Below are positions 39,277-47,649 of a stretch of DNA of 64,000 bases, piece after piece (position 1 is the first letter of the stretch; each line of letters begins with the position of its first letter). The notes beneath the pieces were generated by a model. It was not told the origin of the DNA. It saw nothing but the letters and a program-made list of their open reading frames with translations, and did no database searches. Source of the DNA: Pontibacter russatus (GTDB lineage: Bacteria; Bacteroidota; Bacteroidia; Cytophagales; Hymenobacteraceae); assembly GCF_009931655.1 (NCBI RefSeq), contig NZ_CP047984.1, positions 1,550,001 through 1,614,000 on the forward strand. The letters are read 5' to 3'. Made by a program: the position numbers and the translations under genes.

Positions 39277-39377
39277 AACCCTTCGGGTGCAGGGGTTCAG
39301 GTTTTAAGAAAACACAGCTGCTGACGGAGCGCCGTTTGCCCTTATTTCATAAATTGTTCATTCAGAATCAAAAGCAT

Positions 39378-40547
39378 ATGGAAAATCCTCACTTCGATCG
39401 GCGCAGGTTTATTCGAGACACTGTTGCCACAGCAGCTGGTCTGGCCGTGTTTTCGGCCCTACCCCAGCAAGGGTTGGCCTCGCCCGCGGAGCCGGTGGAG
39501 CATAACCAGGCGCAAATCAGGAAGCGCATGGCGCCCCGCATCCGCTTCTCCGTCATCGGGATTAACCACGGCCATATATACGCGCAGGCCGAGGCCGTTA
39601 TGCGGGGCGGCGGCGAGTTCGTTTCCTTTTATGCCAAGGAGCCAGATCTGGTAAAGGCCTTTGCGAAGCGGTTCCCGCAGGCAAAGCTGGCCCGCAGCGA
39701 AAAGGAGATATTAGAAGACAACTCCATTCATCTTGTCCTTAGCTCCATCATCCCCAGCGAGCGGGCACCGCTTGGCATCCGGGTAATGCGCCACGGCAAA
39801 GACTATATGGCCGACAAGCCCGGCATCACGACACTCGAGCAACTTGCCGAAGTGCGCCGTGTGCAGCAGGAAACAAACCGCATCTACTCCATCATGTACA
39901 GCGAGCGCTTCGAAAACCGGGCAACCGTGAAGGCGGGGGAACTGGTGAAAGCCGGGGCTATCGGAAAAGTAATTCAGACGATTGGGCTGGGGCCGCACCG
40001 GATGAATGTGGATTCGCGGCCTGAGTGGTTCTTTGACCGCAAGTATTTCGGTGGCATCATCTGTGACATAGGCTCACACCAGTTCGACCAGTACCTGTAC
40101 TTCACCGGTACAAACAAAGCTGAAATCGTGGCCTCGCAGGTGGGCAACGTCAATCACCCCCAGTACCCGAAGTTCGAAGACTTTGGCGATGTGATGGTGC
40201 GCGGCGACGGAGGAACGGGCTATATCCGGGTTGATTGGTTCACGCCGGACGGCCTGAAGTCGTGGGGAGACGGGCGCCTGACGATTCTCGGCACAGACGG
40301 CTTTATTGAGATCCGCAAAAACATTGACATCGCCGGAAGGGAAGGCGGCAACCACCTCTTCCTGACGGATAACAAGGAGACGCGCTATATAGACTGCAGC
40401 CAGGTTGAGCTGCCCTACGGCAGACAGCTAGTAGACGACGTAGTGAACCGCACCGAAACTGCCATGACGCAGGAGCATTGTTTCCTGGCCACAGAACTGG
40501 CGCTGAAAGCCCAGCAGCAGGCGCATAAGCTGACGCTCAAGGCATAG
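39378..40547 (+). CDS. Tat-exported Gfo/Idh/MocA-family oxidoreductase 2
   Basis: 389 residues from the ATG at 39378, which opens MENPHFDRRRFIRDTVATAA, a twin-arginine signal; a TTG 14 codons upstream is less likely. The Rossmann region begins at IRFSVIGINHGHIYAQ, with MADKPGITTLEQLAEVRR carrying the conserved Lys, and the C-terminal domain includes IGSHQFDQYLYFTG and VRGDGGTGYIRVDWFTPDG. GINHGH replaces the usual GxGxxG, so cofactor specificity is uncertain. The neighbours are two PQQ-type dehydrogenase/cytochrome genes, so it may act on the same exported substrate. Confidence 0.8.
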   Translation: MENPHFDRRRFIRDTVATAAGLAVFSALPQQGLASPAEPVEHNQAQIRKRMAPRIRFSVIGINHGHIYAQAEAVMRGGGEFVSFYAKEPDLVKAFAKRFPQAKLARSEKEILEDNSIHLVLSSIIPSERAPLGIRVMRHGKDYMADKPGITTLEQLAEVRRVQQETNRIYSIMYSERFENRATVKAGELVKAGAIGKVIQTIGLGPHRMNVDSRPEWFFDRKYFGGIICDIGSHQFDQYLYFTGTNKAEIVASQVGNVNHPQYPKFEDFGDVMVRGDGGTGYIRVDWFTPDGLKSWGDGRLTILGTDGFIEIRKNIDIAGREGGNHLFLTDNKETRYIDCSQVELPYGRQLVDDVVNRTETAMTQEHCFLATELALKAQQQAHKLTLKA

Positions 40548-40696
40548 TATTTATATGACATCTGGCGCCGCCCGAAACGACGCTTCAAACAGGCTCCTAC
40601 AAAGACATAATACACCTTAGGTAAAAAGTCAGGGAAAAGCTTTAGATTATAAGCGATCAAACATTATTGTATGATGATAGCCTAGTTAAAATCAGC

Positions 40697-43060
40697 ATGA
40701 GGAATAATCTATATATAACAGGCCTCTTTGCTCTGTCTTTGCTGTTTAGCAGTTGCAGCGTACCAAGCGTACCAAAAGAAGAACAGGCTCAGGCTATTTC
40801 AAAGCCTGTCTTCAACCCCAACCCTACTGGTGCATACCTGTCTCCTGAAGAAAGCATGAAAACCATGCATCTGCCTGCTGGCTATCGCCTGGAGTTGGTT
40901 GCCAGTGAACCCATGGTCAAGGAACCGGTAGCCATTGCCTGGGATGGCAATGGCAGAATGTATGTGGCTGAAATGCTCACCTATATGCAGGATGCTGACG
41001 CCTCAGGAGAGCAGGAGCCCATAAGCCGTGTATCGTTGCTCGAAGACACGGACAATGACGGTAAAATGGACAAGAGCACCATCTTCGTTGACAGTCTTTT
41101 GTTGCCCCGGATGCTGCAGTGGGTGAACGGGGAGCTGTTGGTCAATGAAACCAATACCATAAACATCCACAGTTACAGGGATACCGATGGAGACGGAAGA
41201 GCTGATGTAAAGAAGGTTGTGTACAGAAATGACGAATATAATGTCAATGAAGCCAATATGGAGCACCAGCGGAGCGGGCTGGACTGGAACATCGATAACT
41301 GGATGTACGTCACTTATGAACCCGTGCGCTTCCGCTATACAAATGGCACCATGAAGGTCGACACCATTGTCAGTGGGGGCAACGGGCAATGGGGGGTAAC
41401 ACACGACAACTACGGGCGGCTTTACTATTCCAGGGCAGGGGGAGAGATTCCTGCCTTAGGGTTCCAGATTAACCCTATTTACGGAACGCTGGACTTTGCA
41501 GACCAATATAGCGCTGAGTTTGCGGAGGTCTGGCCCATCATGGCAACACCTGACGTGCAAGGCGGCCCCAAGAGGCTCCGCCCTGACAATACGCTCAATC
41601 ATTTTACGGCTGCTTGCGGGCAGTCTATCTTCCGGGGAGACCGCCTTCCCCAGGATCTTGTCGGGGATTATATCGTCTGCGAACCAGTGGCACGGTCCAT
41701 CCGGCGGGCCAACGTAATCAGGCAGGGCGGAAAAGTGAGGCTGGAGAATGCGTATGAACGGCAGGAGTTTATAGCCTCCTCCGATATGAACTTCCGCCCG
41801 GTGAACACCGCCACGGGCCCCGACGGGAACCTCTACATCGTGGACATGCACCGGGGTATTATCCAGCAGGGCAACTGGACAAAGCCAGGGTCTTTCCTGC
41901 GCCAGAAGATTGACAGCATTGGTTTAGCTAAGAACACAGGGCACGGCCGTATTTACCGCGTGGTACACGATGACTTTAGGCCGGGGCCTAAGCCGAACAT
42001 GCTGGAGGAATCCAGCCGTGAGCTTTTAGCTTATTTGGATCACCCGAACGGCTGGTGGCGGGACGAGGCGCAAAAGTCGATTATAACGCGTGGTGATAAG
42101 TCAGTCATTCCCGCCTTAAAGAAGATAGCAGCAGGTGAGCACGGTTTTTTTTCGAAAAAGCCCAGCCATCTTGCCAGAATCCATGCGCTGTGGACGTTGG
42201 AGGGTCTGGAGGCAATTGACAGGGACATTCTGTTCAGAGCGCTGAAAGACGAGCATGCACAGGTCAGGAGAACTGCTGTTTGGATCAGCGAACCTTATTT
42301 GGAGAGGAACGACGAGCAACTGATAGAAAAGGTGAGCGAGCTCTCGAACGACGCCGATGACGATGTGCGGGTTCAGCTGCTGCTCTCGCTGTACAACAGC
42401 ACATCGGAGAAGGCGAAAGCAGTTGTTAAGGAGCTACTGGAGCAGGATTCAGACAATGAAATGTTCACAGCTACCAAAACTGCGCTGGATAACAACGAAG
42501 GCGTGAGAACATATGGGCAAAAGCTGGGTGCGCTTGCGCAAGCCGATAGAGAGCTGATTTTGAACGGCGCGGCTACTTTCAAATCGCTCTGTGCAAGCTG
42601 CCATGGCCCGGATGGAAAGGGACTTGCCATCGGAGGTGCAAATATGCCCGCACCTCCCCTTGTAGGGTCGAAGCGGTTAGCTTTTCTAGAGAAGAAAACT
42701 GCTGCCAGAATTTTACTGCATGGCCTGACCGGCCCTGTAGACGGCAAAACTTATTCCAGCGTCATGCCTCCTATGGAAGCGAACAGCGATGAATGGGTCG
42801 CTTCTGTCCTGAGTTACATCCGGTACGAGTTTGGAGGCAGGGCTCCCCGCCTGCCCGGCGAAATTCCCGGAATGGCGCCGGCTGCGGCTGACAAGGCAGC
42901 AGGTTTTACCGTGAGAAAATCAGCTTCGCCAGTAGTCACACCCGAAGAGATTAAGGAGATTAGAGAAGAGAATGCCGGAAGAGGCAAAGCCTGGACTTCA
43001 GCGGAGCTCGAAGACAAGAGTAAAGAGGAGGCAACCTCACCAGGATCAGTACAACAATAA
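40697..43060 (+). CDS. PVC-type PQQ dehydrogenase with HEAT-like region and cytochrome c domain
   Basis: 787 residues from the ATG at 40697 (an upstream TTG is less likely); it opens MRNNLYITGLFALSLLFSSCS, a lipoprotein signal. Residues about 60-430 form the membrane-bound-dehydrogenase-type propeller (YRLELVASEPMVKEPVAIAWDGNGRMYVAEML, EDTDNDGKMDKSTIF, TGPDGNLYIVDMHRGII). Residues about 440-620 look like HEAT-type helical repeats (LDHPNGWWRDEAQKSI, IHALWTLEGLEAID). A cytochrome c domain follows with the haem motif CASCHG near residue 632 and a distal Met in SVMPPMEAN. This domain order is shared with a family common in Planctomycetes and Bacteroidota; its substrate is not known. No terminator is apparent directly downstream. 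Confidence 0.85.
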   Translation: MRNNLYITGLFALSLLFSSCSVPSVPKEEQAQAISKPVFNPNPTGAYLSPEESMKTMHLPAGYRLELVASEPMVKEPVAIAWDGNGRMYVAEMLTYMQDADASGEQEPISRVSLLEDTDNDGKMDKSTIFVDSLLLPRMLQWVNGELLVNETNTINIHSYRDTDGDGRADVKKVVYRNDEYNVNEANMEHQRSGLDWNIDNWMYVTYEPVRFRYTNGTMKVDTIVSGGNGQWGVTHDNYGRLYYSRAGGEIPALGFQINPIYGTLDFADQYSAEFAEVWPIMATPDVQGGPKRLRPDNTLNHFTAACGQSIFRGDRLPQDLVGDYIVCEPVARSIRRANVIRQGGKVRLENAYERQEFIASSDMNFRPVNTATGPDGNLYIVDMHRGIIQQGNWTKPGSFLRQKIDSIGLAKNTGHGRIYRVVHDDFRPGPKPNMLEESSRELLAYLDHPNGWWRDEAQKSIITRGDKSVIPALKKIAAGEHGFFSKKPSHLARIHALWTLEGLEAIDRDILFRALKDEHAQVRRTAVWISEPYLERNDEQLIEKVSELSNDADDDVRVQLLLSLYNSTSEKAKAVVKELLEQDSDNEMFTATKTALDNNEGVRTYGQKLGALAQADRELILNGAATFKSLCASCHGPDGKGLAIGGANMPAPPLVGSKRLAFLEKKTAARILLHGLTGPVDGKTYSSVMPPMEANSDEWVASVLSYIRYEFGGRAPRLPGEIPGMAPAAADKAAGFTVRKSASPVVTPEEIKEIREENAGRGKAWTSAELEDKSKEEATSPGSVQQ

Positions 43061-43198
43061 AAACTACGACCTGCTCCCACCGCTCAGATGTAAGTAAAAG
43101 GACACAAGTATCAAGGTACAACATATAAGAATTTTCAGGCTGTTTATTATTGATTATCACGATATTGATGCGTGTAGTGATTTTAGGGACAATGCAAA

Positions 43199-43217
43199 TT
43201 AATTTTGTCCGGGTACT
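43199..43217. repeat. dispersed short repeat copy (43.2 kb)
   Basis: Contains AATTTTGTCCGGGTACTTA, the complement of the copy at 5531-5549. Confidence 0.5.
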
Positions 43218-43272
43218 TAATACCTGAAATTACGCAGAGGGTGTATCCCTGAGAAGGTATAGTGCAGGAAAG

Positions 43273-43411
43273 TCCTCCTTTGAAGGGGGCAGGGGGATGA
43301 TAGGCGGCCGGAAGTACCCAAACTGCTCCGGCTTGCTGATAAGTATCCCTAGCATAGCTCCATATATGATTACCCGCAGTTGTAATCATCCCCCTTACCC
43401 CCATCAAAGGG
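43273..43411. repeat. MITE-like element with long terminal inverted repeats
   Basis: The left end (about 43277-43301) and right end (43385-43411) are inverted repeats of each other over about 25 bases with few mismatches, G-rich on the left (GGGGGCAGGGGGATGAT) and C-rich on the right. Interior about 83 bases, non-coding. Sequences of this type are widespread in Bacteroidota intergenic DNA. Confidence 0.6.
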
Positions 43412-43651
43412 CGACAATAATTGTTTTGCGTAACGTCAGTTACTACCCAAACTATAGTCTTGCAGCAGTTTCCCCGGAACAGCTTATGAGCATTTCTCTG
43501 TGGACTTCCAGAGGTTTACAGTATCCTTTACCATTATCAACTGAAAACTGCGCATTAACATCTTCTATAGAACCCACCCCTGCCCCTCCGAGGAGGGGAA
43601 TCTGCAAGCAGGTAAATGCAATACGGAAGAATCAACTGATATCGGTATCAA

Positions 43652-43689
43652 AGCAGCGCAGGCCCGCATATAGCCGGGCCTGCGCTGCT
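43652..43689. terminator. orphan GC-rich hairpin
   Basis: Arms AGCAGCGCAGGCCCG (43652-43666) and its complement (43675-43689) pair perfectly across 8 bases. It resembles the terminator after the GH115 gene, yet the nearest upstream stop is nearly 600 bases away, so either a long 3' end or an unannotated short transcript is involved. Confidence 0.5.
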
Positions 43690-44024
43690 CTAAAGGTCTT
43701 CCGTGTCTGCTCCTCCGGATGAGAAGAGATAATACCTATCACACCGGGTTTGCGCCATATCGTATATGGTTATATCCTCAAGTATTTCGCTGGAAGAGTA
43801 CTAAAGCACATTATTGACATCGGTTTCACCCTGCACGAGTAAACCTCGCCATTCATTGCGTATCCCGAGCCAAGCCCTTGGCAGCACAACAGTGAAAACA
43901 TATATAGAACACCCGGGTTGACGCTACAGCATATATGGATTAATACCAAAACTGCCATATAACTTCTCCCATATATATGGCTGGCGCTCCAACGGCTGCT
44001 CATTTATGCTCCAAAACAAATCCA

Positions 44025-44038
44025 TGAAATCGGTTGCA
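44025..44038. promoter_or_regulatory. LacI-type operator upstream of susC-2
   Basis: TGAAATCGGTTGCA fits TGCAAnCGnTTGCA with one change and shares its 3' flank (GTTACCAA / ATTACCAA) with the site at 32384. It lies about 470 bases before the susC-2 ATG. Confidence 0.6.
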
Positions 44039-44508
44039 GTTACCAAATTATATAAACATATTTACACAACCATCAGTGAGCAGTTACTTACGGAGGACGT
44101 GTGCGTGCGTTATATAGTGTCATTTCAACAGTTATTATAAAGAGACAATGCACATGATAACCAGCCATTTAATATTACAGAGGCACTGTAGATCATGCTC
44201 CGGAAGGCTAAAAATCACAGGTAAAGGTGCAAAAAGGCAGCGCGGCAATAAGCGGGAACTACCTGAAACCAGACACAACTGAGAGGCAGGTAACCCTGCA
44301 GAAACACAGGTCTGACAACCTGTGAGCCCTAGGCTAAGGCAAGTTTTACATCAGACACATACGCAGCAGCATGTTAAACATAAAAAAAGCGAATACAGAA
44401 CCCCATCCTCTAATCCGGGCTCCTGCCCAAGACCTGCGCAACAGGCATTGCGCCTTACAAAGGCTATTTACATCAAACACAAACCTCAAACTTCCAAAAT
44501 TCTCACTT

Positions 44509-47500
44509 ATGAAAATCCATTTTACGCAGAGCTCCGGACCGGCACGCATCCCGGGAGCCATTCGGATAGCCATAGTGCTGTTTGCTTACCTGCTGGTGAG
44601 TGCGCAGGCCATGGCCCAAACCCTCACCGTGACCGGGCGTGTGACGGACGCAGAAACAGGAACAGGCCTGCCGGGGGTAACCGTGCTCCTGAAGGGCACC
44701 ACAACCGCCGCCCCGACAGGCGCGGACGGCAGTTATACCATCAACGTGCCGGACGGCACCGGCACGCTTGTGTTCTCTTATATAGGCTATGAAAATCAGG
44801 AGGTGCCCATCAACAACCGCGCGGCCATCGACGTGCAGCTCGGCACAGATGCCGAGGCGCTGGAAGAGGTGGTCGTGGTAGGATATGGCACGCAGCGGGC
44901 AGAAGCCGTGACAGGCTCTGTTGCGTCCATCAGCGCTGAAGAAATCACCAAAGTGCCGTCTGGTAATATCACGCAGGCCCTGCAGGGCCGCTTGCCGGGG
45001 GTGGAGTTCACTCAGACGTCCTCTCAGCCAGGCGCCACGATGCAAATCCGGATACGCGGAACGCGCTCGCTTACCGCCGATAATAACCCACTGGTGGTGC
45101 TGGACGGCATTCCTTTTCCCGGGGCTATCTCCGACATCAACCCCAACGACATCAAGAGCATTGACATTCTGAAGGATGCCTCTGCCACTGCCATTTACGG
45201 CTCGCGCGGCGCCAACGGCGTAATATTAGTAACTACCAAGACGGGCTCAATAGGCCAAAAGCCACAGGTGACTTACAATAGCTTTTATGGCCTGAAAAAG
45301 GTTTTTGCCAAATATGACATGATGGATGGCCCGGAGCTTTTCGCGCTGCGGCAGGCAGGCGGTCAGTTCAAAGACCAGTTAGGCGAGGACGAGACGGCGG
45401 ATGGGAACACCGATTGGCAGGACCTGCTGTACAAGACCGGCATGACGACCACGCACGACCTGGGTGTTTCGGGTGGCACCGAAAAAGGCCGCTACAACTT
45501 CAGTGTCGGCTATTTCGAGGATGAAGGCGTGATTCCTACGCAGCAGTACACACGCTACTCCATGCGCGGCACGCTTGACCAGGGAATAGGCGAGATCTTC
45601 AGGGTGGGCTTCACCACCTACAACAACTACAACATGATCGAAGGCTCCAACGTGGGGCTATATGGTGTCCTGAGCATGTCGCCGCTGGCCAGCCCCTACA
45701 ACGAGGATGGCACGCTGAAGAGAACTATCAAAATGCCGCTGGATGAAACGTGGCTCTATACACAGGATGTAGTAGAAGGCTTAAGCGATAAATGGCTGAG
45801 CGAAACGAGGGCATTCGCCACCTACAACACCATATATGGCGAAGTTGAAATCCCGGGAGTGGAAGGCTTGAAGTATCGTGCCAACCTTGGCCTGAACTAC
45901 CGCCAGAGCCACGGAGGCGGCTTCACGGCTGCGGGCATAAACAGCCCCAACGCTGAAACCCCCTCCACTGCCTCTGTCAGCAACGCCGTTACGACCGACT
46001 GGACCATCGAAAACCTGCTGACCTATGACCGCACATTTGCGGGAAAGCATAACGTAAACATAGTGGGGCTGTATTCTGCCTCCGAGAACAGCTACAACAG
46101 GTCGAGCATGGCGGCAAGGGATATTCCCTCCGACGCTTTTCAGTTCTACAATCTGGGACTGGCTGAAGGCGAAATCACGGTTGACCCAAATGGCCAGCAA
46201 TATATGAAGAGCGGCCTGATGTCGTGGATGGGACGCGCGATGTACTCCTATGACGACCGTTACATGCTGAGCGCTACCGTACGCTCCGATGGTTCCTCGA
46301 GGCTGGCCCCGGGGCATAAGTGGCATACGTATCCCGCCGTGTCTGCCGGGTGGAACATCGCTAGAGAAGCATTCATGCAGGATGTGAGCCTCGTAGACAT
46401 GCTGAAGCTGCGTGTGGGCTTCGGACAAACCTCCAACCAAGCTGTTACTCCATACTCTACCCTTGGACGTTTAAGCACAAGGCCTTACAACTTCGGCCCT
46501 GATACCTACGCAACCGGGTACTATGTAAACCAACTTCCTAATCCTAACTTAGGATGGGAGTTCTCTAAAACATGGAATTATGGACTGGACTTCGCACTCC
46601 TCAACAATCGCCTATCAGGTACTGTAGAGTACTACATAACGAAGACCGAAGATATTCTACTAGATTATAGACTGCCTAATACATCGGGCGTGGACTATTT
46701 AACCGCAAACATAGGGGCTACTCAAAACAAAGGTGTGGAACTTGGACTCAATGGCGTAATACTGGACGACCTCAACGGCTGGACATGGGAGGCGGGCGTC
46801 AACCTATACGCCAACCGCAACGAGCTGGTAGCGCTTTCCTCGGGACAGGAAAGGGATGAGGGCAATGCGTGGTTTGTCGGGCATCCTATCAACGTGATAT
46901 ATGACTACGAGAAAATAGGCCTCTGGCAGGAAGGAGACCCTTACCAGGATATCCTGGAACCCGGCCCGTCTGAAGTGGGGGAACCGAACACCATCATAGG
47001 CTCGATTAAAGTACGGTACACCGGCGAATACAATGCCGATGGCACACCTGTAAGGGCAATTGGACCCGATGACCGGCAGATTCTGGACGTGAATCCGGAT
47101 TTCCAGGGAGGATTCAACACGCGCGTGGCCTACAAGGGATTTGACCTGACCGCCGTTGGCGCGTTCCAAAGCGGCGGAATCCTCATCAGCACGCTCTACG
47201 GATCGGCTGGCTACCTCAACCTGCTGAGCGGGCGCCGGAATAATGTGGACGTGGACTACTGGACACCGGAGAACACGGGTGCCAAATACCCGAACCCGGC
47301 CAGCGTAAAGAGCGGCGACAACCCCAAGTATGGCAGCACCCTCGGCTACTTTGATGCCTCGTACCTGAAAATGCGCACCATCACGCTGGGCTATAACTTC
47401 GACAACAGCAACTGGATGGAAAATGCCGGCATCAACAACCTGCGGCTATATGTTACGGCCCAGAACCCATTCGTGCTGTTCTCGCCCTACCACAATGAAT

Positions 47501-47637
47501 CCGGGATGGACCCTGAAACCAACTCATACGGCAACGAAAACTCAGCGGTGAGCGGTTATCCGAGGCGCCTGCTGACGATAGGCACGAACGCGCCCTCCAC
47601 ACGCAACTATCTGATTGGTTTGAATGTCACATTTTAA
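44509..47637 (+). CDS. SusC/RagA TonB-linked outer-membrane transporter 2
   Basis: 1042 residues from the ATG at 44509, which gives a signal peptide after a basic start (MKIHFTQSSGPARIPGAIRI, then LLVSAQAMAQ); an ATG 46 codons upstream would bury it. The carboxypeptidase-regulatory-like domain (LTVTGRVTDAETGTGLPGVTVL), SusC signature (ALEEVVVVGYGTQRAEAVTG), TonB plug (ALQGRLPGVEF, INPNDIKSIDILKDASATAIYG) and barrel ending YLIGLNVTF are complete. Forms an import pair with SusD-2 12 bases downstream; its position before CE15 and GH115 suggests acidic (glucuronosylated) xylan fragments as cargo, which is inferred. Two in-window SusC proteins share their core motifs but diverge through the barrel. 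Confidence 0.95.
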   Translation: MKIHFTQSSGPARIPGAIRIAIVLFAYLLVSAQAMAQTLTVTGRVTDAETGTGLPGVTVLLKGTTTAAPTGADGSYTINVPDGTGTLVFSYIGYENQEVPINNRAAIDVQLGTDAEALEEVVVVGYGTQRAEAVTGSVASISAEEITKVPSGNITQALQGRLPGVEFTQTSSQPGATMQIRIRGTRSLTADNNPLVVLDGIPFPGAISDINPNDIKSIDILKDASATAIYGSRGANGVILVTTKTGSIGQKPQVTYNSFYGLKKVFAKYDMMDGPELFALRQAGGQFKDQLGEDETADGNTDWQDLLYKTGMTTTHDLGVSGGTEKGRYNFSVGYFEDEGVIPTQQYTRYSMRGTLDQGIGEIFRVGFTTYNNYNMIEGSNVGLYGVLSMSPLASPYNEDGTLKRTIKMPLDETWLYTQDVVEGLSDKWLSETRAFATYNTIYGEVEIPGVEGLKYRANLGLNYRQSHGGGFTAAGINSPNAETPSTASVSNAVTTDWTIENLLTYDRTFAGKHNVNIVGLYSASENSYNRSSMAARDIPSDAFQFYNLGLAEGEITVDPNGQQYMKSGLMSWMGRAMYSYDDRYMLSATVRSDGSSRLAPGHKWHTYPAVSAGWNIAREAFMQDVSLVDMLKLRVGFGQTSNQAVTPYSTLGRLSTRPYNFGPDTYATGYYVNQLPNPNLGWEFSKTWNYGLDFALLNNRLSGTVEYYITKTEDILLDYRLPNTSGVDYLTANIGATQNKGVELGLNGVILDDLNGWTWEAGVNLYANRNELVALSSGQERDEGNAWFVGHPINVIYDYEKIGLWQEGDPYQDILEPGPSEVGEPNTIIGSIKVRYTGEYNADGTPVRAIGPDDRQILDVNPDFQGGFNTRVAYKGFDLTAVGAFQSGGILISTLYGSAGYLNLLSGRRNNVDVDYWTPENTGAKYPNPASVKSGDNPKYGSTLGYFDASYLKMRTITLGYNFDNSNWMENAGINNLRLYVTAQNPFVLFSPYHNESGMDPETNSYGNENSAVSGYPRRLLTIGTNAPSTRNYLIGLNVTF

Positions 47638-47649
47638 AAGAAGATCACG

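Larger units (their letters stand above)
43061..44508. other. long intergenic region before susC-2
   Basis: About 1.45 kb without a convincing gene. It holds a MITE-like inverted-repeat element (43273-43411), a copy of a dispersed GTCCGGGTACT-type repeat near 43200, a GC-rich palindromic sequence CCCCTCCGAGGAGGGG near 43580, an isolated terminator-like hairpin at 43652-43689 and the operator at 44025. The last 300 bases are the probable leader of susC-2. Confidence 0.5.

Noticed and set aside
43297..43722. Plus-strand 141-codon frame
   Set aside because: Runs through a MITE-like element and an orphan hairpin; composition not protein-like.
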